Origin: Xanthostigma xanthostigma
Lineage: Eukaryota > Arthropoda > Insecta > Raphidioptera > Raphidiidae
Reading direction: 5' to 3'
Assembly (NCBI GenBank): GCA_963575645.1
Contig: OY754467.1
Coordinates: 40,545,108 to 40,609,107, forward strand
DNA: 64,000 bases
Shown here: piece by piece, positions 54,823-64,000 of the stretch
How the letters are laid out: every line of letters starts with the position of its first letter
How positions within the stretch are numbered: the first letter of the stretch is position 1
The notes under the pieces: generated by a model
What the model saw: the letters and a program-made list of their open reading frames with translations, nothing else
What the model was told of the DNA's origin: nothing
The model's database searches: none
Program-made: the position numbers and the translations under genes

Positions 54823-56490
54823 TTCTTTATAGCGATCGATAAAATTGGCTAATTTATAAAAATGTGAAATATTTATGATTCAACAAATTGTTGAAATTAA
54901 TAATTTCACAGTTGCAAATCACGCGTAATCAGATTAAGATAGCAAATATTTGCATTAATGCAGAAAGTACTTATCATAAAAATTAAAATAAATTGATATC
55001 ATACTAAACATGTGTAGGTACTATTATTATTGTTTTCTTTCTATTACAAGTTACAACTTCCTAAAATATTTCTGAGAAAAATGAAAATGAATGTTGCTAT
55101 AAAAACAATTTTAGTTGAATATTAATCAAAGATTTGTATTATTATTTAATCATTTAAAAAAAAATTTCATTTATAAAATAAAACTATTTAAATGAGGACA
55201 TAATATGGATGGGAAAAATCTTACAAAAGTTTTCTCATTTATTGTGAAAGATAACTCTAATAATTTAGAAAGATGATGATCCTGTTCAAATGTTGGAAGA
55301 TTAAAAAGGAAGAATCCTGGTGGCATAGAATCGATGAACAAAGCAAATACTGAAGGTTTTTATTGCATTTTATTATCTGACGTTTCGGCACTCTTTATGC
55401 CATCTTCGGAGAATCTAGAAGATTCAATATATGAAAAGTTTTAAGTTATTGTTGTTACATTTGTTATTGTTAAAGTTATTAATCTTAAAGTTGTTTTTGT
55501 TAAATTATTGTTGTTAAAATTAAAGTTAAAATTTGGAAGTAAAATAAATAAACTTACCAATGCTGTCTGTTTTCTCAGTATTGTTGTTATGTATAAAGTA
55601 AATTAAAATAAAAAATGTCATCAAAAGGTATTAAAATTACTATTTTTCTTGAAAGAACGACTAGAATTTTTACTGAAAACTGTATAAATGTGTCTGTTAC
55701 TTGTTTAAAAATTATACTGATTGAAAAAATGTTTTTGAATTCTAAAGAACGAAAAACAGAACATTGATAAATGTATGCTTGTTATAAAATAGTTTTACAA
55801 TTTTTCAATTAATTTGCTATATATAGAGGACATACTCTCAATATCTGTTCTTTTGTTGACACTTGTGTTGAATTTTTTTCTCATTTATGCAACCAAAGAT
55901 CAGGTTAAAAATATTATAACCTTTGAATTCTGTTGAACAGCAACAATCCCGTTGTAAAATTCGAGTTAAGTTTTACTAGTATATCTATATTATATACATC
56001 AGTGGTTTTCAAAGTGTAGGGCGCAATCCACTGCGGGATCGAAAAAGACACTTATCTAACCAACCATGGGTGCAATGGATGATATGTCATTTTAATGTCG
56101 CTTAGCTCGGACAGCAATGCCACACTCATAATAATCGCCTTCATTTCGCTCTTGATATACAATATGCTAATATAATATTATCACTAACAAAATCACATTT
56201 CTATATATTTTCTTTTGCTTGTTATTTTTTATGTATTCAAGAATTGCGTTTTAAATATCAGAATAAAAGACGCAAAAAATGTAAAATACCCCAGGTACAC
56301 TCGTCCCTGTTCAGGGTGCACATTTTATAGATACGTTCCAGAGGGTCAAAAAGCAATTCTAAGAGGATCGAAAATTTAAAATAAAAGCAACTACAAAAGT
56401 TTAACAAGTTATTTTCCTGCCCGCCACACGAAATAACGCGTAAAATATTGACTAATACGTGTATGTATTTACTCAGTACTAAGTACAACG
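54823..56490. other. Intergenic region between the divergent carboxypeptidases, left part
   Basis: Holds the promoter of the minus-strand gene. TATAAAT on the minus strand (54852-54858) is only about 36 bases from the ATG, so the start of transcription is unclear. GATA-like ACTTATCAT lies near 54970. At 55998, CAGTGGTTTTCAAAGTGTAG resembles a lone hAT end. A run of GTTATTGTTGTTA-like triplets lies at 55442-55520. Confidence 0.45.
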
Positions 56491-56496
56491 CCTAAT

Positions 56497-56700
56497 TTTT
56501 CGAAGTAGAACTTCTTTAGGCACAACTTAAGAGATCTTTCTTCGAACGGAAGTAATAGTCTGTTTACGCAGGCTCCGCTACCGTAGTAATAAGGATATCT
56601 CACAGATGGCAGCATCCAATCGCGTCTGTAGAAACCATCTTGAACGAAAAGTGAAACGTAGCTACGGACACAAACCAATTTTGTGATCGGCGGTGGTTGA
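56497..56700 (-). mobile_element. Single-unit fragment of the GAAGTAAAACTTCTT family
   Basis: CGAAGTAGAACTTCTTTAGG followed by one unit with CTCACAGATGGCAGC, GTAGAAACCATCTTGAACGA and GTAGCTACGGACACAAACCA. It corresponds to the left end and one of the three units of 21948-22435. The strand is arbitrary. Confidence 0.65.
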
Positions 56701-57361
56701 CAAAATACGTAAATATATTTCTAACAATTATGATTTATAAAAATTAATATTTATTATTTATAATTATAATAAGTAAAAAAATATTTATACATAAATCGAA
56801 AATAATAAAAAAATAAGAACAATTAAATAAATATATAACAGAAATAAATGTTAACATTAATTAATATTACACATTAATACTAAAGAAGTCTTACCTCAAC
56901 CGCGCGTAAAGGCTACACGCACTCATGTTTTTTTTATTTAATTTATTTTAGATTTTAAGTAGTGACGCGACGAGAGGGTTAATTTGTTTTGCTTGCTCGT
57001 AGGGAGATTGTGATTCGAAAAGGATTGAAAACACCTTACTAAATTGTGGAATCCAACACTATATCCGAGCAGTTCTCACATCCCTTATTATAATCATAAA
57101 AAATAATCTGAAGCAGACTAATGCTTTGTCATTAATGTCTCAACTCAGCAATCGACTAATTTTTTTATGTTTATTACTTATTTTCAAGATTTAAAATTAT
57201 ATTTTTAGAATTCAGATTTTATGACATCATCTTAATGAATTGATAGTGCGTTCCAATTGTGTTTTTCTTATCTGATAAAACATTGTAATTTCCGTAAAAA
57301 ACAGAGTCAACAAATTGATATGAAAAACCAGATTAATTAACAGAGAAGCTTAACAAGTAAT

Positions 57362-57655
57362 GTCTTGGGGGCCCCTCGTTTCCAGGGATCCCTATCCTAT
57401 AACTCAATTTTTATATTTTTATTTTGATAAAATTTGCATCGCTTTCTAACATCTAAATCAATGCGTCGAGGTTCCGCATGCTTGGGAACCCTGATTTCCA
57501 AGGGAACCTATTCTGCCCCATTTTCATTTTGATAAACGTCGTGTCCGTTTTTACTTGCTAAATCAACAAGTCGAGGGTCCTAATTTTCAAGGAATTCCAT
57601 ACTGCTCAATTTTTATTTTGATAAGCGCTGTATTATTTCTAAATAGCCGGTGGCC
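57362..57655 (+). repeat. Three degenerate tandem units of about 100 bp
   Basis: CTCAATTTTTAT / CCCATTTTCATTTTGATAAACG / CTCAATTTTTATTTTGATAAGC recur with a preceding CAGGGATCCC / CAAGGGAACC / CAAGGAATTCC and a following CTAAATCAA, at about 57379, 57490 and 57585. Confidence 0.65.
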
Positions 57656-58058
57656 TACGAGATTTCTATGATTTGGGTCTCCAAAGTGGCGTTGGGTCTC
57701 CAAAAGTCTTAATCCGCCAGTTTGGAGACCCATACTTATCCCCAAAAAATGTTATTTTTGTATAACTTTAAAATTGCTTGACCGATTGATTCCAAAATAG
57801 TTGGCAAAACCAAAAATGCACATCCCGCAAGTTTTCCACTGTATGATAAAAAAATAACAATTAAAAAATATTTTTAATAAATTTAAAAAGATTTAAAAAT
57901 TTAAAGAAATAAATAATTAAAAATTGAAAAATTTTTTTTTTTAAGTTTGCAAAAATAAAAAAAATTAAGAACTATACATAATATAATATATAATTAATAT
58001 CAAGTGGAATAAAATAAAACAAAATAAAAAGAAAAAAAAAAGAAAAAAATCAATGATT

Positions 58059-58129
58059 TCGTAAGGAATCGAACCCAGGACCTTGCCGTTGGGGATCCAA
58101 CGGCATAACCATTACGCCACGGCGGCCTA
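58059..58129 (-). pseudogene. tRNA-like sequence (SINE head or tRNA pseudogene)
   Basis: On the minus strand GCCGTGGCGTAATGGTTATG (D region, A box) is followed by CCGTTGGATCCCCAACGG (a hairpin in the anticodon position) and CCTGGGTTCGATTCCTTACG (B box GGTTCGATTCC is perfect). The acceptor ends do not pair, so it is not a working tRNA. A T-rich stretch follows. Confidence 0.7.
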
Positions 58130-58984
58130 ATACGTGTAGTGGTGTTATCACGGTATAGAAGTGTAGCACTTGTTTTATGGATTACACTATATTTACACAG
58201 CAATTATTATATTGTTTTTTTAAACTATTAGCTGTCAAAAATAATAAAATAAAACTGTTTATAAAAATTAAACTACTGAACACATTTTAGTGAATTTAAA
58301 TAGGGTTCTGGTCTGATAGTAAACAAAGTGAATAAAATATAACCCAAGGCAATCCGACCGAAATTGCGATCTGTAGAGTCGTGACGTACGTACGTACATA
58401 CATACGTACAGACCAACCGACAACTGCTGTTTGTGATTTTCAATTACAATTTTAATAGTATTTATGAACTCGAATTGATTTGAAAATGGTTCTATTTTAT
58501 AGATTAGAATCTCCTCTTTTCAAAAAGCTTCAATTTGAATGGATTTCGTGTGAAATTAACTTAGATATAACTTCTTATATGAACGAAAGTCAGCTCTGAC
58601 GCACAAAGCGATAATAAAGCACATACCGCTAGTTTAGCGGTATGTGCAATAGTCAGATCGAAGTCTCAATAAACTCTTTCGAATGCCGTAAACTCGATCC
58701 CAATCGGTTGATTCGTTTTAAAGGTACCATACGACAAAAATTTGTTTACACATATTATATATACCGACGTCCATGCAAAAATAGTCAGAATAGCTTACAA
58801 GGAACCCAAAACAACGAAATCTGATGACAACTCGAAAAAAAAATTTCCTTTTTTTATTGAAAATGTTCAATAACGGGAAATTAAAAATACAAAACTTGTA
58901 AAAAAATTGCGTATTACCAAATTTCATCAATATCGGCCATTTTCGAGTGACACAAACATTCTGAAAATGCATTCTCCCGTCGAG

Positions 58985-59170
58985 GTACCACACAGAGCCG
59001 GACTAACGTATGGGCCTAGATGGGCCTGGGCCAGGGGTCTCGAGCTTCTAGGGGGACCTCGTACTTTTCTAAGTACAAACAAATTAACAGGCAATCGCAC
59101 ATGCCTCGGGGCCTCACACGCTCAAGTGTCCAAGGGCCTCTATAGACATTAATCCAGCTCTGGTACCACA
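58985..59170. mobile_element. hAT-type MITE with perfect 8-bp target duplication
   Basis: 58993-59162 (170 bp) begins CAGAGCCGGACTAACG and ends ATTAATCCAGCTCTG. GTACCACA flanks both sides (58985-58992, 59163-59170). Lies about 300 bp upstream of the TATA box of the plus-strand carboxypeptidase. Confidence 0.92.
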
Positions 59171-59235
59171 CAAAATGCTCAAAAAATCCGAAAAACCCCA
59201 AGAAAATAGATAGATCACAGAAAATTGGATTAATG

Positions 59236-59368
59236 TGTGATAATTATATATCCCAAAATTATACCTAGTAACAGATTTTGTTTACCATCTATAAATAAAC
59301 AATACCTACCTTTAGATTCTTCATCTTATTGTTATAATGTGATAATTACTCAATTAAAAATGTTATCA
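59236..59368 (+). promoter_or_regulatory. Cluster of GATA-type motifs upstream of the carboxypeptidase
   Basis: TGATAA at 59239 and 59340 and TTATCA (reverse) at 59363, 90-220 bases upstream of the TATA box. GATA factors drive many midgut genes in insects. In AT-rich DNA such hexamers are common by chance, so this is weak. Confidence 0.3.
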
Positions 59369-59455
59369 GTAATAATTTGTTGTATTTTCCAAATAATATA
59401 ATTGAATTAATAAACTGATTAAATCAATTAGAAATATTAGATTAGGTGCTTCAAG

Positions 59456-59490
59456 TATATAAAAACAATTTTTAATTCTTTTGTATCATT
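59456..59490 (+). promoter_or_regulatory. Core promoter of the plus-strand carboxypeptidase
   Basis: TATATAAAAA at 59456 followed by an initiator-like TATCATT with A at 59488, 32 bases downstream, the standard TATA-to-start distance. This gives a 5'UTR of about 83 bases before the ATG at 59571. Confidence 0.65.
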
Positions 59491-59570
59491 TTCGTACTGA
59501 TTTTGTATAAAATAAAAAATAATTTAAAATTAATAATAAAAATTCGACTAGCTTTTTTAAAAACTCGAAA

Positions 59571-59726
59571 ATGAGGTGGTTTATTACGATTTCGTTTCTG
59601 GCAGTAAGTGCGTGCTTTACTAGCGGTCTTAAAGTGCGTCATAATAACTTTAAAGTGTTTACCGTTTATCCCGAAACGGAATTTCAAATACAAGTGCTAC
59701 ACAAAATGGAAGATAATCTGGAAGAG
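59571..59726 (+). CDS. Carboxypeptidase (plus) exon 1
   Basis: Signal peptide then [20 protein letters not shown] and [13 protein letters not shown]. Donor GTAAGC at 59727, phase 0. The frame stays open past the donor to 59855 but that part is intron. Confidence 0.94.
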
Positions 59727-62700
59727 GTAAGCGGAATTAAATTAATGTTTTATGATGTTTTATCATTGCCTATCTATACTCAATATGTGGTGAGTGAACG
59801 CAACAAAGCGCATCGAAAATATATCTGCGTCTCTTTCTTCCATGTAATTCCCTGATTTCTCCGATGATAGGATTGGTTGATGTACTGGCATTCAATCTGA
59901 ATAAAGTATTTATGTTTCAAAAACTTTGTCTTTTTCTATGATGTTAACATGGGCGTACCCAGCTTTTGACCCAGGAGGGGGCAAATTAGAAATTTCTTAA
60001 GCATCAATCTATTTTTATAATGTAGCGTTGTTTTTTTAATTTTTAGATATCTTTTTGGTCAAATGTTGGTACCGTAGGCACTCCAGTTCAAATGATGGTT
60101 GCACCTGATAAACTAGACGTTTTCAAGAATTTCATTTCGTTAACTGATATGAAATATGAAGTATACGTCGACGATGTTCAAAAGTACTTTTCAATTATTG
60201 TTTGTTGAATAATTAGCCATATTCTACTATTTGTATTCTAACCACTGTGGTGATTACAAAATTTATAAGCACTTTTTGTAATCATTAATTTTAGGTAGTC
60301 ACTTTGCTAAGCACTTGGTAATCACCGTGGTTATCGTTAGTAGAATAGGTCTGAATATTTGATAAAAGTGGCAGGTGAACGACTGACTAGTGACTAATAA
60401 GTATATTATAAATTTTTAGATTGATTACAGCTGAAGAAATTACAAACAAAGATCCAAAAGCTTCTTTTGGGTGGACAAACTATTACAAGTTGTCAGATGT
60501 AAGTATTGAATCATAAGTTTGAAACACTAGAAGTATGCAAGAGAGGAAACTCAAAAATATTTTATGAAAAGGACTCTAATTTACACGCGTCGGCATAATT
60601 TTTTTGTCCCTTCTATTGAGTTAGTAGTGGATGAATTCATAATAGCTTTTTTCCAGATATACTCCTGGTTGGATTCTCTTGCAAAGAATTATTCATCAGT
60701 GGTTACCACCATCGTGGGAGGTTACACCTATGAGGACAGAGCAATTAAGGGAGTGAAAGTATCTTACAAAAAAGGAAATCCGGTTGTATATGTTGAAGGA
60801 GGTGAGATATTAGATATAATCACTGGAATTTTAGAAACTAACATATTCCTTATGAAACATCTGAAGCCCTTTTGTGTTTTTAATGTGTTAATTGTCAAGT
60901 TATTAATAATAATTGTTAGAAAAATAAATAAGTTCAAAAACTAAGACCCAACTACTGAAAAGTATGAAACAAGAAAATATTCTCATCAGAGGATAGCCGT
61001 GGTCATATGCCACCTACCCTAACAATACATTTTAACAGTATAGTAAGCGATCATAAGCTCTAGGGAAAAGTGCATCAGGCTATACATCTAGAGGAGCCTC
61101 ATATATGAGATGGCATACGTCCACAGCTATCCTCAGATGAGAATATTTTCTTCTTTCATACTTTTCAGTAGTCGGGTTTTAGCGTTTGAATTTATTTTTT
61201 ATTTAAATTATTTTTTTTTGAACTTATTTTTATTTGTTTTCAATTTGCTCCCCTCTGGGACCAAAATTCAAAAATAAATGTAGCCTATGTTACCCGGGCC
61301 ATAATAACGTATCGATTGACGTCTTATTTATCAAAATCGGATGAATAGTTTAGGCGCTACGATGGAACATCCGTAAATACAAACATACATACATAAATAG
61401 GTCATATGCATGAGACTCCAAATTGGTTTTTGTATTTCGAAATATATTTTAGTTCCTGATCATATCGTAATGGTTATTTTATAAATATAATCACTGAAAA
61501 AAAATGCAAATAATAAAAGAGAACTGTAGATAATACGCGCTATTTTCGAATTTTCAAAACGCAGCGTGACGTCAGAGTATATATCAACAACAGTTTCCAT
61601 GACGACTGTGTCGTGTCACAGTAAGATTATGTCAGTATTTAGAGAAAACAACAAATGAACTTCATTTAGAACACTGACAATTTGACATCAAGGTTGACAT
61701 GCATCATATATCATAACGTCACATAAGCTCACCAACATGGCCGATTGTTTAAACTGTCAATTTTTGAGTGTGAAATTTAATATTTTTTTTCTTATGACAT
61801 TTTTAAATGATTATCAATTTTTTCCCGTATTATGGTTGACTAAATAATCTATTAAAAATATAAAAAATACATGCATATGACTTATTGCTAAACTTATAAC
61901 CCTTCCTTTTGACTTCGCCGTAGTCGGGTAAAAAAGAGTATATGCTTAAAAGAGAAACTCTCTCATTCACTCACTGGGTGCTCTCTCGTTTACACACACT
62001 GAAAGCAATGTAAACATTGAAGTACACACTCGTTATCTAGGATAATTTTTATGAAGAGAGAAAACGTCTTTTCCTTTATTATCGAAGTAAAACTTTTTTC
62101 GGCAGGTATTCACGCAAGAGAATGGATCAGTCCAGCCACCGTAACATATATTCTGAACGAATTATTAACAAGTAAAGATAAGAATGTGCGTGATATTGCT
62201 GAAAACTACGATTGGTATATCTTTCCTTCAGTCAACCCCGATGGATACGAATACACACACACAACTGTAAGTAAAAATTGTGAAATGTGAAATTTTATAA
62301 TACTGAAACGAAAATTTTTAGTGGCTCTTATAAACTGGGAAATTTTGTAAATTATAGCTTTTGGCTCTTCCGTCTCAAAAGGTTGCCAACCCCTGCCCTA
62401 GGCCGGTGCTTATAGTGTCCCTTATTATAGATTAATTTTGGACACACTTTAATATTTTTGTTTGTTTTCTTTATTTTTATTGTAGAACCGATTGTGGCGT
62501 AAAAATCGTAGACCAATAACAGATAAATGCATTGGAGTTGATCTCAACAGAAATTATGGTTACAACTGGATGGGTAAGTTGAGCAAAATTAAAATTGCAA
62601 AAGGTCTGCTCGTAATATTTTACCAGATTTTTTGCATTATCTATATATTATGTATATAAAACAAATTCGGCCGCCTCTGTCTGTCTGAACGCGATAAACT

Positions 62701-63319
62701 CAAAAACAACTGAACGGATTTTCATACGGTTTTCACTAATAGAAATAGCGATAAACGAGGAAGGTTTCTGTATATAATTTGTAAATAGTTTGTACAAAAT
62801 GGCTGAACTATGATGGTGTTTTGTCAAGAAAAAAACTGTTTTAGTACGCTTACGTGGCTAACGCTGGCCAAATCTTTAGAGATACATTAAAACATGGTAC
62901 ATTGATGGGAAGGACAATATAATATTTCCAGAACAGTTTTGCACCCGGGTGAAACCGAAACAGGCCGCTAGTATTTTATAAAGTGGAAATCGATTTCAGT
63001 TCAAAAAAAATTATAGACTCGAAATTATTTTCCATTATCAGTTATATAAAGGATACCTCAACCTGTAATTACTTGACGTGTTGTATATAGATTAAAATCT
63101 TCTTTTCTTGCAGTGGGTGTTGGAGGTAGCAATAGGCCATGTGATGAAACGTTTGCCGGATATAAAGAATTTTCAGAAATCGAATCAGGAAGCCTCAGTG
63201 AGCACATTACGTCAGTTCAGGCTAATATGACAGTGTATCTTTCATTCCATTCCTACTCTCAGCTTCTGTTGTTCCCATACGGTCACACCACGGAACATTT
63301 GGATAACTATGAACAACAG
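59571..63319 (+). CDS. Zinc carboxypeptidase (M14A), 3' part beyond the window
   Basis: Paralogue of the minus-strand gene; secreted zymogen peptidase. The seven visible exons join to 972 nt, 324 codons of an expected 410-420. Signal peptide about 1-19 ([19 protein letters not shown]), propeptide to about residue 110, then the peptidase domain. Zinc ligands H175, E178 (IHAREW) and H301; R231/R234 (NRLWRKNR), N247-R248 (DLNRNY) and Y303 (HSYSQ); cysteines C241 and C265. Lengths of exons 1, 4 and 5 equal those of the paralogue, and every comparable intron has the same phase, so the pair arose by duplication with inversion. The exons with the equivalent of Tyr248, the pocket residue and the catalytic Glu are not between 63320 and 64000, where a repeat lies. 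So A- or B-type specificity cannot be told, and I cannot say whether the gene is intact. A good TATA/initiator pair precedes it. Confidence 0.93.
60047..60183 (+). CDS. Carboxypeptidase (plus) exon 2
   Basis: [20 protein letters not shown] through [10 protein letters not shown]. Acceptor TTTTTAG, donor GTACTT. Ends two bases into a codon, so the next exon completes Lys. Confidence 0.9.
60420..60498 (+). CDS. Carboxypeptidase (plus) exon 3
   Basis: [20 protein letters not shown] then YYKLSD, the end of the propeptide. Acceptor TTTTTAG, donor GTAAGT. Confidence 0.92.
60657..60801 (+). CDS. Carboxypeptidase (plus) exon 4
   Basis: [14 protein letters not shown], then [20 protein letters not shown] and NPVVYVEG. 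Acceptor TTCCAG, donor GTGAGA. 145 nt. Confidence 0.94.
61098..61935 (+). repeat. Dispersed repeat split by a MITE (intron 4)
   Basis: Same repeat as 51883-52165: left part 61098-61400, right part 61882-61935 (TTGCTAAACTTATAACCCTT, GACTTCGCCGTAGTCGGGTA). The copy at 52.1 kb is continuous across the break. Confidence 0.75.
61401..61881. mobile_element. MITE inserted in the dispersed repeat
   Basis: Terminal inverted repeats GTCATATGCATG / CATGCATATGAC. 481 bp, non-coding. Its boundaries coincide with the point where the host repeat resumes. Flanks are TAG and TTA, no clear duplication. Confidence 0.75.
62106..62266 (+). CDS. Carboxypeptidase (plus) exon 5 (zinc-binding)
   Basis: [20 protein letters not shown] then [20 protein letters not shown]. 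Acceptor CGGCAG, donor GTAAGT. Very similar to exon 5 of the paralogue. Confidence 0.95.
62300..62398. mobile_element. Lone hAT-type end (intron 5)
   Basis: AAAAGGTTGCCAACCCCTG reads like the right end of the common hAT terminus CAGGGGTTGGCAACC. The left end is not recognised. Confidence 0.4.
62486..62573 (+). CDS. Carboxypeptidase (plus) exon 6
   Basis: [20 protein letters not shown] then NRNYGYNWM. Acceptor TTGTAG, donor GTAAGT. Confidence 0.94.
62640..62971 (+). mobile_element. Helitron in intron 6
   Basis: 5' TCTATATATTATGTATATAA after an A; 3' GCACCCGGGTGAAACCGAAA then CAGGCCGCTAG (CTAG 62968-62971) followed by T. The CACCCGGGTG hairpin precedes the end. It contains TGAACGGATTTTCATACGGT, shared with the other Helitrons. 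332 bp. Confidence 0.85.
63114..63319 (+). CDS. Carboxypeptidase (plus) exon 7
   Basis: [20 protein letters not shown] through [20 protein letters not shown], with the third zinc ligand. Acceptor TTGCAG, donor GTATCA, phase 0. The frame continuing past the donor is intron and repeat. Confidence 0.93.
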
Positions 63320-63404
63320 GTATCAAGCTTCATATTATGTTTCTTTAGGCAAGCTCAGCGACAACAAACAATATCTAAGTCCAGTACTAATTTGCACGCT
63401 TATT

Positions 63405-63990
63405 AAGGCCGCTGCACACGAGGCTGGAAACACTGCTGGGACTTCTGCTAGCCGGCAGGCTGGCGACGAGGCTGGAAATGACGTCACTGCGGGCTCGCCT
63501 GCTAGCTCAGAAGATAGATTTTAAAATTAGAACAGGGGCTATTTTTCTTGCTATGCCCAAGAACCAATCAGGAAACAGTATCTTGTCACGTAGACGACAT
63601 GAACAAACGACCACAAACTAACACGGTGTCATTCTGCTCAAAGTCAAACAACAGACATGTTTTGCTCTGTGTTTATATTTGAAGTGTCACTGCGCGCGCA
63701 CCAGATCTTTCCACAAAGCAAGTTTGAGGGGGTATTTTCTTACTAGGTCCCCTGCTTGTTCTGAACATGAACCAATCAGGAAACAGTATCTTGTCACGTG
63801 AGCGACATGAACAAACGCCTACAAACAAACACTGTGCCATAGTGTGTGTTCTGTTCAGAGACAATAAACGTCTACTTTTGTTACTGTAGTAACTATCACT
63901 GTGCGCGCACTGAATCTACCTATAAAGTAAGCTTGAAAGTACGTCACGTGTGAAGCGAGCACATAACAGCAGACAAGAAAACTAGTAGTC
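63405..63990 (+). repeat. Dispersed repeat with internal duplication (intron 7)
   Basis: A GC-richer block (GCCGCTGCACACGAGGCTGG, with GACGAGGCTGG repeated) is followed by two units of about 210 bp. Each has GAACCAATCAGGAAACAGTA, TCTTGTCACGT and GACATGAACAAACG. The copy at 32640-33010 has one unit. It fills intron 7 to the window edge and hides nothing that looks like exon 8. Confidence 0.7.
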
Positions 63991-64000
63991 AAATCAAACA

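Noticed and set aside
58059-58129. Functional tRNA gene
   Set aside because: The acceptor arms do not pair and the anticodon stem-loop has an abnormal size.
63320-64000. Possible exon 8 of the plus-strand carboxypeptidase
   Set aside because: I looked for the equivalent of [15 protein letters not shown] and the YELRD exon and found neither. The frames here belong to the dispersed repeat. The exons must lie to the right.

Overview
The window is a piece of an AT-rich animal nuclear genome, most likely an insect and probably a lepidopteran. The evidence is intron-bearing genes with GT-AG splicing, two secreted M14 digestive-type carboxypeptidases, a Kruppel-like factor exon, and a dense load of Helitrons, hAT MITEs, foldback elements and tRNA-derived SINEs of the kind common in moths and butterflies. 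The order-level placement is inference from gene type and repeat style, not from a search. There are no bacterial operons, CRISPR arrays or phage genes.

Layout. 1-30 kb is a gene desert made of transposon debris: LINE fragments (2.1 kb, 22.8 kb), Helitrons (6.6-7.7 kb nested; 13.6 kb; 28.5 kb), hAT elements with 8-bp target duplications (5.7, 12.3, 16.1 kb), SINEs (15.0, 18.6 kb), an ATTCT-rich tract (16.9 kb), foldbacks (8.1, 10.6, 20.5 kb) and a terminal-repeat family with internal tandem arrays (18.0, 21.9 kb). At 30.0 kb lies the last coding exon of a Kruppel-like zinc-finger factor (plus strand), with two C2H2 fingers, a stop codon and probably a long 3'UTR. Its upstream exons are not recognisable and probably lie beyond the left edge. 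31-44 kb is again non-coding, with a nested palindrome (36.7-37.4 kb), another array-bearing terminal-repeat element (36.1 kb), hAT elements (39.4, 39.9 kb) and a Helitron (44.0 kb).

44.65-54.82 kb (minus strand) holds a complete nine-exon zinc carboxypeptidase of 413 residues. 59.57 kb to beyond the right edge (plus strand) holds a paralogue, seven exons of which are in the window; its last exons, including the catalytic Glu, lie outside. The two are head to head, about 4.7 kb apart, and have the same exon order and the same intron phases wherever they can be compared, so they arose by local duplication with inversion. Both encode a signal peptide, an activation propeptide and a peptidase domain with the zinc ligands and substrate-binding residues intact. 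They should be secreted zymogens that trim C-terminal residues from peptides, probably in the midgut.

The most notable structure is in intron 4 of the minus-strand gene. It carries three long inverted repeats, the largest about 1.2 kb with arms that are nearly identical, which would fold into very long RNA hairpins in the pre-mRNA. A Helitron inserted into another Helitron, with an intact copy showing the empty site, and a terminal-repeat family whose interior is a different tandem array in each copy are also worth a second look. I did not find a clearly new multi-gene system.
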